Shown piece after piece: positions 25,546-35,027 of a stretch of 64,000 bases of DNA. The translations under genes were made by a program, and so were the position numbers. The notes under the pieces are model-generated. The model did no database searches. It was not told the origin of the DNA and worked only from the letters and a program-made list of their open reading frames with translations. Location of the stretch: contig DASRHT010000031.1 of assembly GCA_035650355.1 (NCBI GenBank), forward strand, positions 91,317 through 155,316, given 5' to 3'. How positions within the stretch are numbered: the first letter of the stretch is position 1; every line of letters begins with the position of its first letter. This DNA is from DASRHT01 sp035650355 (GTDB lineage Bacteria; Chloroflexota; Ktedonobacteria; Ktedonobacterales; Ktedonobacteraceae).

Positions 25546-28278
25546 CTATTGTGTCGGCGTTGGCGTTGGCGTTGCGCCATTGCCATTCTGATTGTTATTG
25601 TTATTACCCGTTACCCCTGGTTGCATGGGATCTTCGCCATCGAAGATCCAGTCCTGCGTGCCTGTACCCTGAAGGCCCGTTGCAGACGAGACGGTGGCCA
25701 GATGGATGCCGGGAGGTGCAGACGGGAATGGTTGCGGCCTAAAACCGAGATCAAAGTTTCCGCAGGGGACACCGGGCGTTCCATCCTGCTCCCGTGGGCA
25801 ATAGCCAACGGCGCGTTCGATCACGCTATGCCAGATCGGGGCAGCGCCTGTAATACCCACGACATTGCCGGTAAACGGTTCGTCGTCGGCATTGCCGGCC
25901 CAGACTCCAACGACAACATCAGGAGTATAACCTATGGTGAGGTTATCCTTAAAGTCGTCCGTCGTACCGGTTTTAGCGGCCACGGGATGAGCGCATACTC
26001 GCTCTACCGCGCAGGTCGGGTCCTGATCGGTAAATGACAGCTCATGGTCATTGAAGAACTCTGGAGCGCGAGACGGCTCATCAGAGAGAATCGAGGTCAT
26101 CATAAACGACACCTGCGGCGAGAGCACCCGTATGCCCTGCGGCGGCGTGTAATGGTAGAGGTGATTGCCATAACTATCCCAGATATCCAGGATACCCTGC
26201 GGCGGGATACGCACTCCGTTGTTGGCAAAGACCTGATAAGCTCCCACCATCTGGATCAGAGGAACATCGGCTGTACCAAGTGCCATCGAAACATCTGTAG
26301 GGCCAAATTTCACCTTACCAGTATCCAGAGCGGTAATACCGAGGCGTCGAGCCATATTAGAAACGTTATCAACTCCGGCAAACATTAACGCTTTAATAGC
26401 TGGAACGTTGCGGGAAGTTGCTAATTCTTCGCGGATCGTGTGATCGCCTCCGCCATATGTGCCACCGTAGTCAGTCGGTGGCTTCGTACTATAACCTGGA
26501 ACGGGGAAGACGGTTTTTACGTCTGTGAGGGCCATTCCAGGATACCAGCCCATTTCGAAGGCGGTTGCATATACGATGGGCTTGAAGGTTGAACCTGGCT
26601 GGCGGCCTAAGACGGCCACATTATTCTGCCCGGCAACTTTCGGATCATTGGAGTTATAGTCGGTGCTGCCATCCATCGCCAGAACTTCACCGGTCTTGGC
26701 ATTCATCACTACCACCGCAGCATCGTTAACATTGTTATCCTTGTTCAGGGTTGCATAATGCGCATAAGGAAAGATCTGGAAGTCAGGCTGCGTGATGTGG
26801 CGCGTCACGGATCGCTCAACATAATTTTCCATGTTGGCATCGATAGTGGTGCGAACATTGAAGCCGCCGTTCAAGACAGCATCTGTGCCCAGGATTTGCT
26901 CTAACTGATCAGTTATCCACTGTACAAAGTGGGGATCTTTTTGCGATGCATTGTAGCGCTGGAAAGTCATCTTTGCCGTCAGGTCAGAAACCTTCTGCGC
27001 AATCTCATCGGTGATTGGACCTAACCCATCCACCGACATGCCATTCACCATCATTTGGTTCAATACATAGACCTGGCGCGCCATCGCCCTTTGCTGGTTT
27101 TCTGTTCCCAGTGTGGGATCGTATGCAGGCGGATTCTGGGGCATGGCGGCTAACAAAGTAGCTCGTGCCAGACCCAGCAGCGGGTCGTGCTTATGCGTCT
27201 GTTGATTGTAATCAAGCTGCGCGATACCAGGGGTGCATTTAAAGTTCTTATCGCATTGTGGCATGAGATGGAAGTATTCTTCAACTGCCGCTTCGACTCC
27301 CAGATCCTGCGAGCCAAAGGGGGAGACGTTGAAATACATTTCCAGGATCTTCCACTTGGGGTACTGCTGCGTCATGCCAATCGCCATCGTCGCTTCGGGT
27401 ATCTTACGACTGAGCGAATCAGCTTTCTGATTACTCATATTTTTTATCAACTGCTGCGTAATGGTGCTGCCACCACTGCACCCCCCACAGGCCGCCGCTC
27501 GCAGAATACCTTGCGGATCTATGCCGGAATTTTGCCAGAAGGTGGGATCTTCCGCCGCAATCATCGCATCTTGCATCACCTGCGGAATATCTTTATAGGA
27601 AACCGGCACGCGCCGTCCGCCGCCGACGCCATTATCATAGACATCTTTGAGCAAGATGCCATTGCGGTCGTAAATATGCGTCGTCTGCGAAATCTGCTGA
27701 TTAGCGATCCTTTGCATTGCCGGTAACTGGCTCTGGTAATAGCCATAGGCATAGGCGCTGCCCGAAGAGACTAAGATCACCAGAAAGAGCAACAGCGAAA
27801 TAATGATCGCGTTCCTGAGGCTATAATTGCGCATCTCGCGGCGGTGCCGTCGCTGCATAGCCAGACGCAGCGAACGCGACCGCTTCCACGGCTTCGGCTT
27901 CGCTTCCGCCATCTCAGCAGAACCGGGGTGGTAAAGCACCAGCGGCTCCGGTGGCGGTGGCGTTTGATTTCTATGTCCGGCCACCACCGCCATTTTCCCG
28001 GACCAGCCGCGAATCATCTGCACCGTATTAGCCATCCAGCCCTGTGAAGGCAATCCCCCACCAGATTGTGATACAGGGGGAGAGACCGGCTCCTGCGCCC
28101 ATTGCGACGATAATAGTCCGGTACGAGGCGGCATCTGCTGTCCCTGGGAAGCCGGTGAAAATTGCTGAAATTGCTGATTGTGTTGCTGGTTGTAATCGCG
28201 CAACAGGTTACCCGAATGAGGGATACCATTGTTCTCAGCACGATGGTTGTTACCAGGTTGCTGATTCCAATCATTCAT
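25546..28278 (-). CDS. Class A penicillin-binding protein (PBP1A-type)
   Basis: Bifunctional peptidoglycan glycosyltransferase/transpeptidase, 910 residues. A cytoplasmic tail of about 150 residues rich in Gln, Asn and Pro is followed by one membrane helix (AIIISLLLFLVILVSSGSAY). The GT51 domain carries AAEDPTFWQNSGIDPQGI and STITQQLIKNM. The transpeptidase has the serine in PGSTFKPIVYA, the SRN triad in ATSRNVPAIKA and KTGTTDDFKDN. The C-terminus is a low-complexity Asn/Gly/Pro/Thr tail after NADDEPFTGNVVG. It builds cell wall at the outer face of the membrane. ATG 28278 has GAGG 10 nt upstream. Confidence 0.95.
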   Translation of the reverse strand: MNDWNQQPGNNHRAENNGIPHSGNLLRDYNQQHNQQFQQFSPASQGQQMPPRTGLLSSQWAQEPVSPPVSQSGGGLPSQGWMANTVQMIRGWSGKMAVVAGHRNQTPPPPEPLVLYHPGSAEMAEAKPKPWKRSRSLRLAMQRRHRREMRNYSLRNAIIISLLLFLVILVSSGSAYAYGYYQSQLPAMQRIANQQISQTTHIYDRNGILLKDVYDNGVGGGRRVPVSYKDIPQVMQDAMIAAEDPTFWQNSGIDPQGILRAAACGGCSGGSTITQQLIKNMSNQKADSLSRKIPEATMAIGMTQQYPKWKILEMYFNVSPFGSQDLGVEAAVEEYFHLMPQCDKNFKCTPGIAQLDYNQQTHKHDPLLGLARATLLAAMPQNPPAYDPTLGTENQQRAMARQVYVLNQMMVNGMSVDGLGPITDEIAQKVSDLTAKMTFQRYNASQKDPHFVQWITDQLEQILGTDAVLNGGFNVRTTIDANMENYVERSVTRHITQPDFQIFPYAHYATLNKDNNVNDAAVVVMNAKTGEVLAMDGSTDYNSNDPKVAGQNNVAVLGRQPGSTFKPIVYATAFEMGWYPGMALTDVKTVFPVPGYSTKPPTDYGGTYGGGDHTIREELATSRNVPAIKALMFAGVDNVSNMARRLGITALDTGKVKFGPTDVSMALGTADVPLIQMVGAYQVFANNGVRIPPQGILDIWDSYGNHLYHYTPPQGIRVLSPQVSFMMTSILSDEPSRAPEFFNDHELSFTDQDPTCAVERVCAHPVAAKTGTTDDFKDNLTIGYTPDVVVGVWAGNADDEPFTGNVVGITGAAPIWHSVIERAVGYCPREQDGTPGVPCGNFDLGFRPQPFPSAPPGIHLATVSSATGLQGTGTQDWIFDGEDPMQPGVTGNNNNNQNGNGATPTPTPTQ

Positions 28279-28595
28279 AAAAGTACATCCTCACATTCAT
28301 GATTGTTCGAGAAAGAACTATATGTTGCTTTTCGGAAGGATTTTCAATCATCACAACATTTAACTCGTTGATACAGTCCTTTTTTTACTTTTCCTGCCAA
28401 ATATCCGCTTATCCCCGATTCTACTTAGCTCAACGGACAAGATGAAACACATTAACATAATCACCAATTCGGGCCATTCGCCATTACCGCCTCGCAATCA
28501 ACACATGCCAATGTGTACTAAAGCACAGGCAGAACCTTGCCAAATCATGTACAATATGGTTGCGGATTGTCTATTGTTGAGAGGAGTCTTTTCTT
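28279..28595. other. Divergent intergenic region, nothing definite
   Basis: Space of 317 bp between the PBP gene and the peptidase gene, which are transcribed away from each other, so promoters for both must lie here. A TACAAT (about 28550) upstream of the peptidase gene could be a -10 box but has no convincing -35. No RNA gene or repeat was seen. Confidence 0.4.
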
Positions 28596-30194
28596 ATGTT
28601 TTCACGGCGCTTTCACCTGCTACAATTTGTTTGGGCCTGTTTTTTTCTCTCTGCATTTTCGCCCATTCTCTTTTCCGCTAACGCCCTGGCTTTTAAAGAT
28701 CCTATCACCGTTACTTCTCAGACCGACACTCTCAACTTTCCCCAAAGCATCGACTTTCAGATGAGTGCGCACGATACCGGCAGCCCCATTACGCAAGCGA
28801 CCATTTATATCATGTATGCCTCTAGAGGGTTTCAGGAGATACATACCGTTACCGCTCCCACACCAGCCGCAACAGTCACTTTACACTGGCATGAAGCCAT
28901 GACCAGCAACAACTTTGCTCCGCCTGGAACACAGGTCACTTACTATTGGAGGGTTGAAGATAGCGCGAATAATACCCACACCGACAATACGCAAAAGTTT
29001 CAGGTGGTCGATACTCGCTTCGCTTGGCAGCATGCAACACAGGGGCTGCTACAGGTACACTGGTACAATCGCACGCAAGATTTTGGTCAGGCTATCCTGG
29101 CCCAGGCCAGCACGAACATTAAACGTATTAGTGATAATCTAGGGGGTGGATTACAACACCCCATCGATCTCTGGGTGTATCAGTCCAATGAGGACTTCCA
29201 CGGTGCGCTGCCACCACAGTCTTACGAATGGGTGGGAGGTATCGCTTTCCCCTCGCTCAACCAGGCATCTATCGTTGCCGATAGTCTGGTCGATGACACG
29301 CTCAGGCGCGATATGCCACATGAGCTGACCCACCTCATCTTCCACCAACTCACCTATCAGGATATCGCCCCCATCTGGTTTGATGAAGGGATGGCCGTCT
29401 ACAATCAGCTTTATAAAGAGCCTGCGCTCACAAACAGGCTGAAAGCTGCGCTCGCTGACCACTCACTGATTTCATTGCGCGATATCTCTCTTTACTTTCC
29501 TGCCGATGCAGATAAAGCCTATCTCGCCTACGCCCAGAGCTGGAATCTTGTTGACTATATGTTCAATACATTTGGACGTAACAAAATGGCCCTCCTCATT
29601 AAGGATATGAGCAATCCACAGCAGGACTTTGGAGAGGACCTGGTCCAGGCTTTAGGCATAGACGCATCTCATCTGGAAAATCAATGGCACCTGTATCTCA
29701 ACCAGCCGGCGATCCTGCCACCGGACCAGATTACACCGCTCACCCAGCATACCCCCCTGGCCCAGCCCAGCACCGTTGATAGCGCGCAGCCGCTGCTCAT
29801 CCTGCTGGGGCTATTGCTCGCGTTCCTGCCGATGATTGGCATTACCGGCCTGCTGGTCTATCAGCGCCAGGCCCATATCAGCAACCAGCTCGCCAGGCAG
29901 GCGCAGCAAATTATCAACAGCACGCTGCCCCCATTGCCGGTTAATAACAATCATCCCTATACAACTCCGGCGGCTTATTCCGCCCCCCCATCCCCGCCGA
30001 CATCGTGGTCATACCCCCAGCGGCAGGAGCCGGCCAGACCAGCCAGCATGCAACAGCCAGGACCCTGGAGAGCGCCGGCGGCAACACCACCAGGTAGCGG
30101 TTATGGGGGGGAAAGGGAAACTGCGGCTGCCCCATTTACTTATAATCAAGAATATTTGAATCGACCACCCGATAAACGGGTATCACAGGAGTGA
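28596..30194 (+). CDS. Secreted, membrane-anchored gluzincin peptidase (MA-like)
   Basis: Extracytoplasmic zinc peptidase of 532 residues. A signal peptide (about 1-33, ending SANALA) leads to a beta-sandwich domain (about 35-140), then a gluzincin catalytic domain with the zinc motif HELTH (about residue 248) and the downstream glutamate in WFDEGMAVYNQL, the arrangement of the peptidase MA-like family. A single C-terminal helix (PLLILLGLLLAFLPMIGITG) and a Pro/Gln/Ala-rich cytoplasmic tail of about 100 residues follow. Substrate unknown. The stop lies 8 bp before dprA, whose ribosome site (AGGAG) overlaps this gene's end, so they are probably co-transcribed. Confidence 0.82.
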   Translation: MFSRRFHLLQFVWACFFLSAFSPILFSANALAFKDPITVTSQTDTLNFPQSIDFQMSAHDTGSPITQATIYIMYASRGFQEIHTVTAPTPAATVTLHWHEAMTSNNFAPPGTQVTYYWRVEDSANNTHTDNTQKFQVVDTRFAWQHATQGLLQVHWYNRTQDFGQAILAQASTNIKRISDNLGGGLQHPIDLWVYQSNEDFHGALPPQSYEWVGGIAFPSLNQASIVADSLVDDTLRRDMPHELTHLIFHQLTYQDIAPIWFDEGMAVYNQLYKEPALTNRLKAALADHSLISLRDISLYFPADADKAYLAYAQSWNLVDYMFNTFGRNKMALLIKDMSNPQQDFGEDLVQALGIDASHLENQWHLYLNQPAILPPDQITPLTQHTPLAQPSTVDSAQPLLILLGLLLAFLPMIGITGLLVYQRQAHISNQLARQAQQIINSTLPPLPVNNNHPYTTPAAYSAPPSPPTSWSYPQRQEPARPASMQQPGPWRAPAATPPGSGYGGERETAAAPFTYNQEYLNRPPDKRVSQE

Positions 30195-30201
30195 CCTTTC
30201 G

Positions 30202-31368
30202 ATGGGCAAGAAGAAGAGTGGGATGGTAGTGTTTGAAGGACATGCCCGTTACTATCCATCCGAGGCGTTATCTTTAGAAGAACTGGCGTATTGGATCGCC
30301 TTCAGCCGGATTCTCGGCATCGGCCCGGTCCGCTTTAAATTGCTGCTTGACTTCTTTGATGACGACGTGGCAGCGGCATGGCAAGCAAGCTTGCAAGATT
30401 TGATCGCCATTGGCCTTGATCAAAGAACGATTCAGGCATTTCTACAGCAGCGCGCAACCATTATTCCTCAAGAGGAGCTAGGAAAGCTAGAGCGGAGGCG
30501 CATCCGCATCATTACGTGGAAAGACGAAACATATCCCCCATTGCTGAAAAAAATCGAGTACGCGCCCCCTGTCCTTTACGTCTGTGGCACGCTGACGGAG
30601 GATGACCGGCAATATGCGCTGGGCATTGTTGGCACGCGCAAGATGAGTACTTATGGGCGCCAGGTTACTGAACGCTTTGCCTGCGAGCTGGCTAAAGGCA
30701 AGATTACGGTTGTCAGCGGACTGGCGCTGGGCATTGATACTACTGCCCACACGGCAGCTTTGGATGCGGGAGGCCGAACCATCGCTGTACTGGCGAGCGG
30801 TCTGGATATTATCTATCCACCGAGCAACTATCAGCTTGCGCGGCGCATTGTCGAGTCCGGTCAGGGGGCGCTACTCAGCGCCTTTCCCCTGGGCGTGCGA
30901 CCAGAAGCTGGCAACTTTCCCGCCCGCAACCACATCATCTCCGGCCTCTCGCTGGGCGTACTGGTCACAGAGGCTCCCCATCAAAGCGGCGCTCTCATCA
31001 CGGCCAACTCGGCTCTGGAGCAGGGCCGGGAAGTTTTTGCCGTTCCCGGCGGGATCTTTTCACCGGGCGGGATCGGGGTCAATAAATTAATTCAAGACGG
31101 CGCGCACCCGGTCACAAACGTGCAAGACATTCTGGCTAGCCTGAATCTATTCATGGTCCCCCAGCACGTCGAGGCCCAGGCGATTCTTCCCGATAACGCC
31201 GAGGAGCATACCCTGCTCTCGCTCCTGAGCCACGATCCACGCCACATCGACGAGCTTATTCGCGAGTCTACGCTGTCAGCCGAGCTTGTCTCGGCCACAT
31301 TGACAGTAATGGAGTTAAAAGGTATGGTAAAGCAAATGGGGGGAATGCAGTACGTCCTGGCTCGCTAG
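30202..31368 (+). CDS. dprA: DNA-processing protein DprA
   Basis: DprA/Smf, 388 residues; it binds incoming single-stranded DNA during natural transformation and loads RecA. An N-terminal helix-hairpin region (AFSRILGIGPVRFKLLLDFF) is followed by the extended Rossmann fold with LGIVGTRKMSTYGRQV, SGLALGIDTTAHTAAL, GLDIIYPPSN and FPARNHIISGLS. A C-terminal winged-helix (DML1-like) domain ends the protein. Its occurrence does not prove competence; no other com genes are in the window. ATG 30202 follows AGGAG at 10 nt. Confidence 0.95.
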   Translation: MGKKKSGMVVFEGHARYYPSEALSLEELAYWIAFSRILGIGPVRFKLLLDFFDDDVAAAWQASLQDLIAIGLDQRTIQAFLQQRATIIPQEELGKLERRRIRIITWKDETYPPLLKKIEYAPPVLYVCGTLTEDDRQYALGIVGTRKMSTYGRQVTERFACELAKGKITVVSGLALGIDTTAHTAALDAGGRTIAVLASGLDIIYPPSNYQLARRIVESGQGALLSAFPLGVRPEAGNFPARNHIISGLSLGVLVTEAPHQSGALITANSALEQGREVFAVPGGIFSPGGIGVNKLIQDGAHPVTNVQDILASLNLFMVPQHVEAQAILPDNAEEHTLLSLLSHDPRHIDELIRESTLSAELVSATLTVMELKGMVKQMGGMQYVLAR

Positions 31369-31408
31369 ATGTTTTTTCACGCCAGATTGACGATTATTAT
31401 AGGTAAAT

Positions 31409-31547
31409 GTAGGGGCCTTCCTTGCAGCCGACCTGAGCGCAGCTAGCGCGACAGCAGCGTTGGTCGGCTGGATAGAAGGGCAGGTGCAAGACCTGCCCTG
31501 GTTAGAGGATTATCCCGTTTCAGGGCAGGGGCCAGCCCTGCCCCTAC
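31409..31547. repeat. Composite palindromic repeat in the dprA-murF gap
   Basis: Ends are inverted GTAGGGG (31409-31415) and CCCCTAC (31541-31547). Inside are a hairpin CAGCCGACC/GGTCGGCTG (31425-31433 with 31462-31470), a second palindrome GGGCAGGT-GCAAG-ACCTGCCC (31478-31498) and a full unit CAGGGCAGGGG-CCAG-CCCTGCCCC. The element reaches to within 5 bp of the murF ribosome site and is open in the murF frame, which is why a start placed at 31460 would wrongly include it. Confidence 0.8.
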
Positions 31548-31561
31548 GGTCGGAGGAGAGA

Positions 31562-34192
31562 TTGATCTATCTCGATCACCTGCTGGACGCCATCAATGGC
31601 GTTTTGCGATACGCTGGCACGCAGGCTCGTTTTGATGCCTTCAGCCACGATAGCCGTCAGCTTCTACCGGGCGAGTTGTTTGTAGCAGTGCGCGGCGAAC
31701 GGGGCGATGGACACGATTTTTTGTTTGATGCGATGCAGCGTGGAGCGGCAGGGCTGCTGGTTGAGGCCAGATTTATCAACGCTCTTCCCGACGAGATGCA
31801 GACAAGGCTTGAACAGGCCAATATCGCGACGATCCTCGTCGAGGATACACGTCTTGCCTTACAGCGTTACGCCAGGGCGATACTCGAACGGTGGCACCCG
31901 ACGGTTATTGCCGTTACCGGCAGCGTCGGCAAAACCAGCACGAAGGAAGCCATCGCCAGCATGCTTTCCGGCAATTTCGCAACCTTTAGAAGCTGGCAGA
32001 ACTACAACGATCTGTTGGGATTGCCCCTATCGCTGGGACGGCTGGAAGAACGGCATGAATATGCCGTCCTGGAGCTGGGGTGCGACCACCCCGGAGAGAT
32101 TGCGGCTCTCTGTCGCATTGCGCGCCCGCACATCGGCATTCTTACCAATATCAGCCCCGCGCACCTGCAATATTTCGGCTCGCTTGAGCACTTTGCCGAC
32201 GAGCTAGGCACGCTTTTTTCCGCCATTGCCGATGGTGGAAGAGCGATCTTCAACCAGGACGATCCCCTGATACAGGCACAGCTCGCTCATATAGCAAAAA
32301 AGCATGATATCGCTCATTATCATGCTTTTGCGCCATCTCAGGTGCAGGATGTTCAGGTCACATGGGCAGGGGTTAGTGGCCTATTTTCGGGCAGCGAAGA
32401 GGGAGGTATTCCCCTGCAACACCCTGTCAGGCTGGCTTCCCATCTTCTCGGCTCGCATCATATTGCAACCATGCTGGCAACCTGTTACGTCAGCCAGATT
32501 TGCGGGATGAACGCAGAAGAATTTCAACAAGCGATAGAGCAGCTTCGCCCGCTTGCGGGCAGGCTTAACCCGCTCCCGGGCATCTATGGCACGACGCTGC
32601 TTGATGATAGCCATAATGCCACGCCAGCCAGTATGCTCGCGGGATTGGCCACGCTCAAAACACTCCCCGCAGGTCAGCGTATCGCCGTTCTCGGTGACAT
32701 GCTCAGCCTGGGCAGCTACGAGGAAGAGGCCCATCACATGATAGGTGATGCCGCGGCGCAGAGCGTGGACTATCTGGTGACGCGAGGCGAACGAGCAGCC
32801 ATAATCGCGGCAGAGGCAAAGCGCGCCGGACTGGCGGAGGAGCGAGTCGTTGTGACTTCAACCCACGAAGACGCGGCGGCGGCGGTGCGCAGCTTCATCG
32901 AACCAGGAAGATCGGCCAGAGAGCAGGTCGGGACACCTGATGTCATTCTGATCAAAGGTTCGGAAGATATGCGTATGGAGCGCGTCACCGAACGACTGAT
33001 GGCGCAAACGGAGCAGGCGCAGGAAAAGCTGGTGCGCCAGACTCCGGGCTGGAAACAGATCGTGGTGATGCGCCCGGAGCGGCCCACCTGGGTCGAAATC
33101 GATCTGAGCGCCATCGCCAACAATACGCGCAGACTCAAAGAGCTGGTTGGCCCCCGGGTTCAGGTGCTCGTCAGCCTCAAAGCCGATGCTTACGGTCACG
33201 GTGCTTTGAAAGTTGCGCGCACCGTGCTGCACAACGGCGCGAGCATGCTAGGAGTCGCGACGGTAAGCGAGGCCACGCCGCTGCGCGAGGCTGGTATTGC
33301 AGCCCCGATTCTCGTTTTTGGCTACATCCCGCTCTGGCAGATGCGCGAGGCGGTTCGCCTGGGAGTGACCGTTACACTCTACTCGCTTGAAGCTGCTCAG
33401 AGTCTCTCGCGAGCCGCGCTTGCTCTGGGGAAAACCGTCAAGGTGCATATCAAAGTTGATAGCGGCATGGGACGGCTGGGTATACGAGCTGAACAGGTGG
33501 CGGAAGTGGTCAGACTGGTCCAGGCAATAGGAGCCCTGCCAGGACTGGAATACGAGGGCATTTATACCCATTTCGCCACAGCCGATGCCAGCAACCAGGA
33601 GCACGCGCGCAGGCAGCTTGAGCGTTTCCAGCAGGTCTTGCGCGCCCTGGAAGAACAGCAGTTGCGCCCGCCCATCGTTCATGCCGCCAACAGCGCCGCC
33701 ACCATCAGCCTGCCCGAGTCGCATTTCGATATGGTCCGGCCAGGTATCGCCATTTATGGATTGGACCCCTCAGCCGAAGTGCGTTTACCGGAAGGATTCC
33801 ACGCCGCACTCTCCTTTAAAACGCAGGTGGCCCAGGTGAAAATGGTGCCGGCAGGAGAATGCATCAGCTACGGCTGTACCTACATCACCGACCGCCCTAC
33901 GCTCATAGCAATATTGCCCGTGGGGTACGCTGATGGATTTCGGCGCTCCCCCCGCAACTGGGGAACGGTACTGCTTCACGGGCAGGAGGCTCCTATTCTG
34001 GGCCGCGTCTGCATGGACCAATGCATCGTTGATGTAACGCATCTCCCACAAACGCGCATGGGGGACGAGGTCGTATTAATTGGACGCCAGGGCGAAGCCG
34101 CTTTGACAGCAGAACAGGCGGCAGAGCGCCTGGGCACAATCAATTATGAAGTGGTTGCGGAGATTCTTGCTCGCGTACCGCGCGTGGACTAA
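31562..34192 (+). CDS. Bifunctional MurF ligase / alanine racemase fusion
   Basis: Fusion of two peptidoglycan-precursor enzymes, 876 residues. The N-terminal half is MurF, which adds D-Ala-D-Ala to UDP-MurNAc-tripeptide: substrate-binding HDSRQLLPGELFVAVRGE, P-loop VTGSVGKTSTKEA, SWQNYNDLLGLPLSL and the C-terminal LDDSHNATPASM. The second half (from about residue 545) is a fold-III PLP alanine racemase: VEIDLSAIANNTRRL, catalytic lysine in VSLKADAYGHG, PVGYADGFRR and RVCMDQCIVDVT. I chose TTG 31562 because GGAGGAG lies 4 nt upstream; upstream codons fall in a repeat. Fusing the two couples D-Ala supply to its use. Confidence 0.93.
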   Translation: MIYLDHLLDAINGVLRYAGTQARFDAFSHDSRQLLPGELFVAVRGERGDGHDFLFDAMQRGAAGLLVEARFINALPDEMQTRLEQANIATILVEDTRLALQRYARAILERWHPTVIAVTGSVGKTSTKEAIASMLSGNFATFRSWQNYNDLLGLPLSLGRLEERHEYAVLELGCDHPGEIAALCRIARPHIGILTNISPAHLQYFGSLEHFADELGTLFSAIADGGRAIFNQDDPLIQAQLAHIAKKHDIAHYHAFAPSQVQDVQVTWAGVSGLFSGSEEGGIPLQHPVRLASHLLGSHHIATMLATCYVSQICGMNAEEFQQAIEQLRPLAGRLNPLPGIYGTTLLDDSHNATPASMLAGLATLKTLPAGQRIAVLGDMLSLGSYEEEAHHMIGDAAAQSVDYLVTRGERAAIIAAEAKRAGLAEERVVVTSTHEDAAAAVRSFIEPGRSAREQVGTPDVILIKGSEDMRMERVTERLMAQTEQAQEKLVRQTPGWKQIVVMRPERPTWVEIDLSAIANNTRRLKELVGPRVQVLVSLKADAYGHGALKVARTVLHNGASMLGVATVSEATPLREAGIAAPILVFGYIPLWQMREAVRLGVTVTLYSLEAAQSLSRAALALGKTVKVHIKVDSGMGRLGIRAEQVAEVVRLVQAIGALPGLEYEGIYTHFATADASNQEHARRQLERFQQVLRALEEQQLRPPIVHAANSAATISLPESHFDMVRPGIAIYGLDPSAEVRLPEGFHAALSFKTQVAQVKMVPAGECISYGCTYITDRPTLIAILPVGYADGFRRSPRNWGTVLLHGQEAPILGRVCMDQCIVDVTHLPQTRMGDEVVLIGRQGEAALTAEQAAERLGTINYEVVAEILARVPRVD

Positions 34193-34251
34193 ATAGATAT
34201 CGTATAATTGAAGGATGAGATTACTATTTTTTGCTTGCAAAGCGTGGTTTT

Positions 34252-35001
34252 ATGAATAAACATCGACAAATACAGCATTACACTGTTTCGCTGGCCCTTT
34301 TGCTCATTGCCATCATCAGTTCGGCTTGCACTGGCAGAGCAACGATTACTCCGCCAACTCCTAAAGTGACACCTGCGCCCACACAGCCGATAACCGCGCA
34401 ACAGTTACTCTCGGGTCCGGTGGTTTATGTCGCCCTGGGAGCCTCCGATGCTGTGGGTATAGGCAGCGCGCAACCGGGATCGCAGGGATATGTACCGCTG
34501 GTGGCGAACCGTCTTCCTAAGGGATCTCACGTCATCAATCTGGGCATTAGCGGCATCCACCTGCACCAGGCGCTGAGCGAAGAGCTGCCTCTCGTTTTCT
34601 CAACGTCGCCCAACCTGATCACCATCTGGCTGGTGGCAAACGACTTTGTAGCGGGCGTCCCTTATAGCAGCTATATGCAAGATCTTGACTCCTTGCTCAA
34701 GCAGTTGCGCGCCGGGACGCATGCTCGCATTATCATGGCTAATTTGCCGGATCTCACGCGCCTCCCCGCCTTCTCTAACCTCTCAAGTTCACAAAAAAGC
34801 AAGATGCTCGCCGAGATTCAGCGCTGGAATGCTGGGATCGCACAGGTTGCGGCTCACTATGTTGTCGCCATAGTGGATCTTTTTAGCCAGCAGAGCCAGC
34901 TCACGACCCATCCTGAATATGTCAGCATCGATGGCTTCCACCCCAGCCCCTCAGGATATGTGCAGATCGCAAACGACTTCTGGCAAGCGATTACAGGATA
35001 A
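34252..35001 (+). CDS. SGNH/GDSL-type hydrolase lipoprotein
   Basis: Secreted lipoprotein of 249 residues: signal peptide ending in the lipobox SSAC, a Thr/Pro linker, then an SGNH-hydrolase domain. The nucleophile block reads VALGASDAVGIG (GAS in place of GDS), block V is DGFHPSPSGY with the Asp-His pair, and the oxyanion asparagine is probably in VANDFVAG. These enzymes are esterases or carbohydrate deacetylases; at the cell surface, envelope polymer deacetylation is plausible. The start ATG 34252 is preferred to TTG 34231. A TATAAT at 34203 may belong to its promoter. Confidence 0.85.
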   Translation: MNKHRQIQHYTVSLALLLIAIISSACTGRATITPPTPKVTPAPTQPITAQQLLSGPVVYVALGASDAVGIGSAQPGSQGYVPLVANRLPKGSHVINLGISGIHLHQALSEELPLVFSTSPNLITIWLVANDFVAGVPYSSYMQDLDSLLKQLRAGTHARIIMANLPDLTRLPAFSNLSSSQKSKMLAEIQRWNAGIAQVAAHYVVAIVDLFSQQSQLTTHPEYVSIDGFHPSPSGYVQIANDFWQAITG

Positions 35002-35027
35002 AGGGTGCAAAGGCGTATGGGGCTGCT

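Noticed and set aside
31460..31561. N-terminal extension of the murF-alr frame starting at GTG 31460
   Set aside because: It consists of hairpin and palindromic repeat sequence; a strong ribosome site lies just before TTG 31562.
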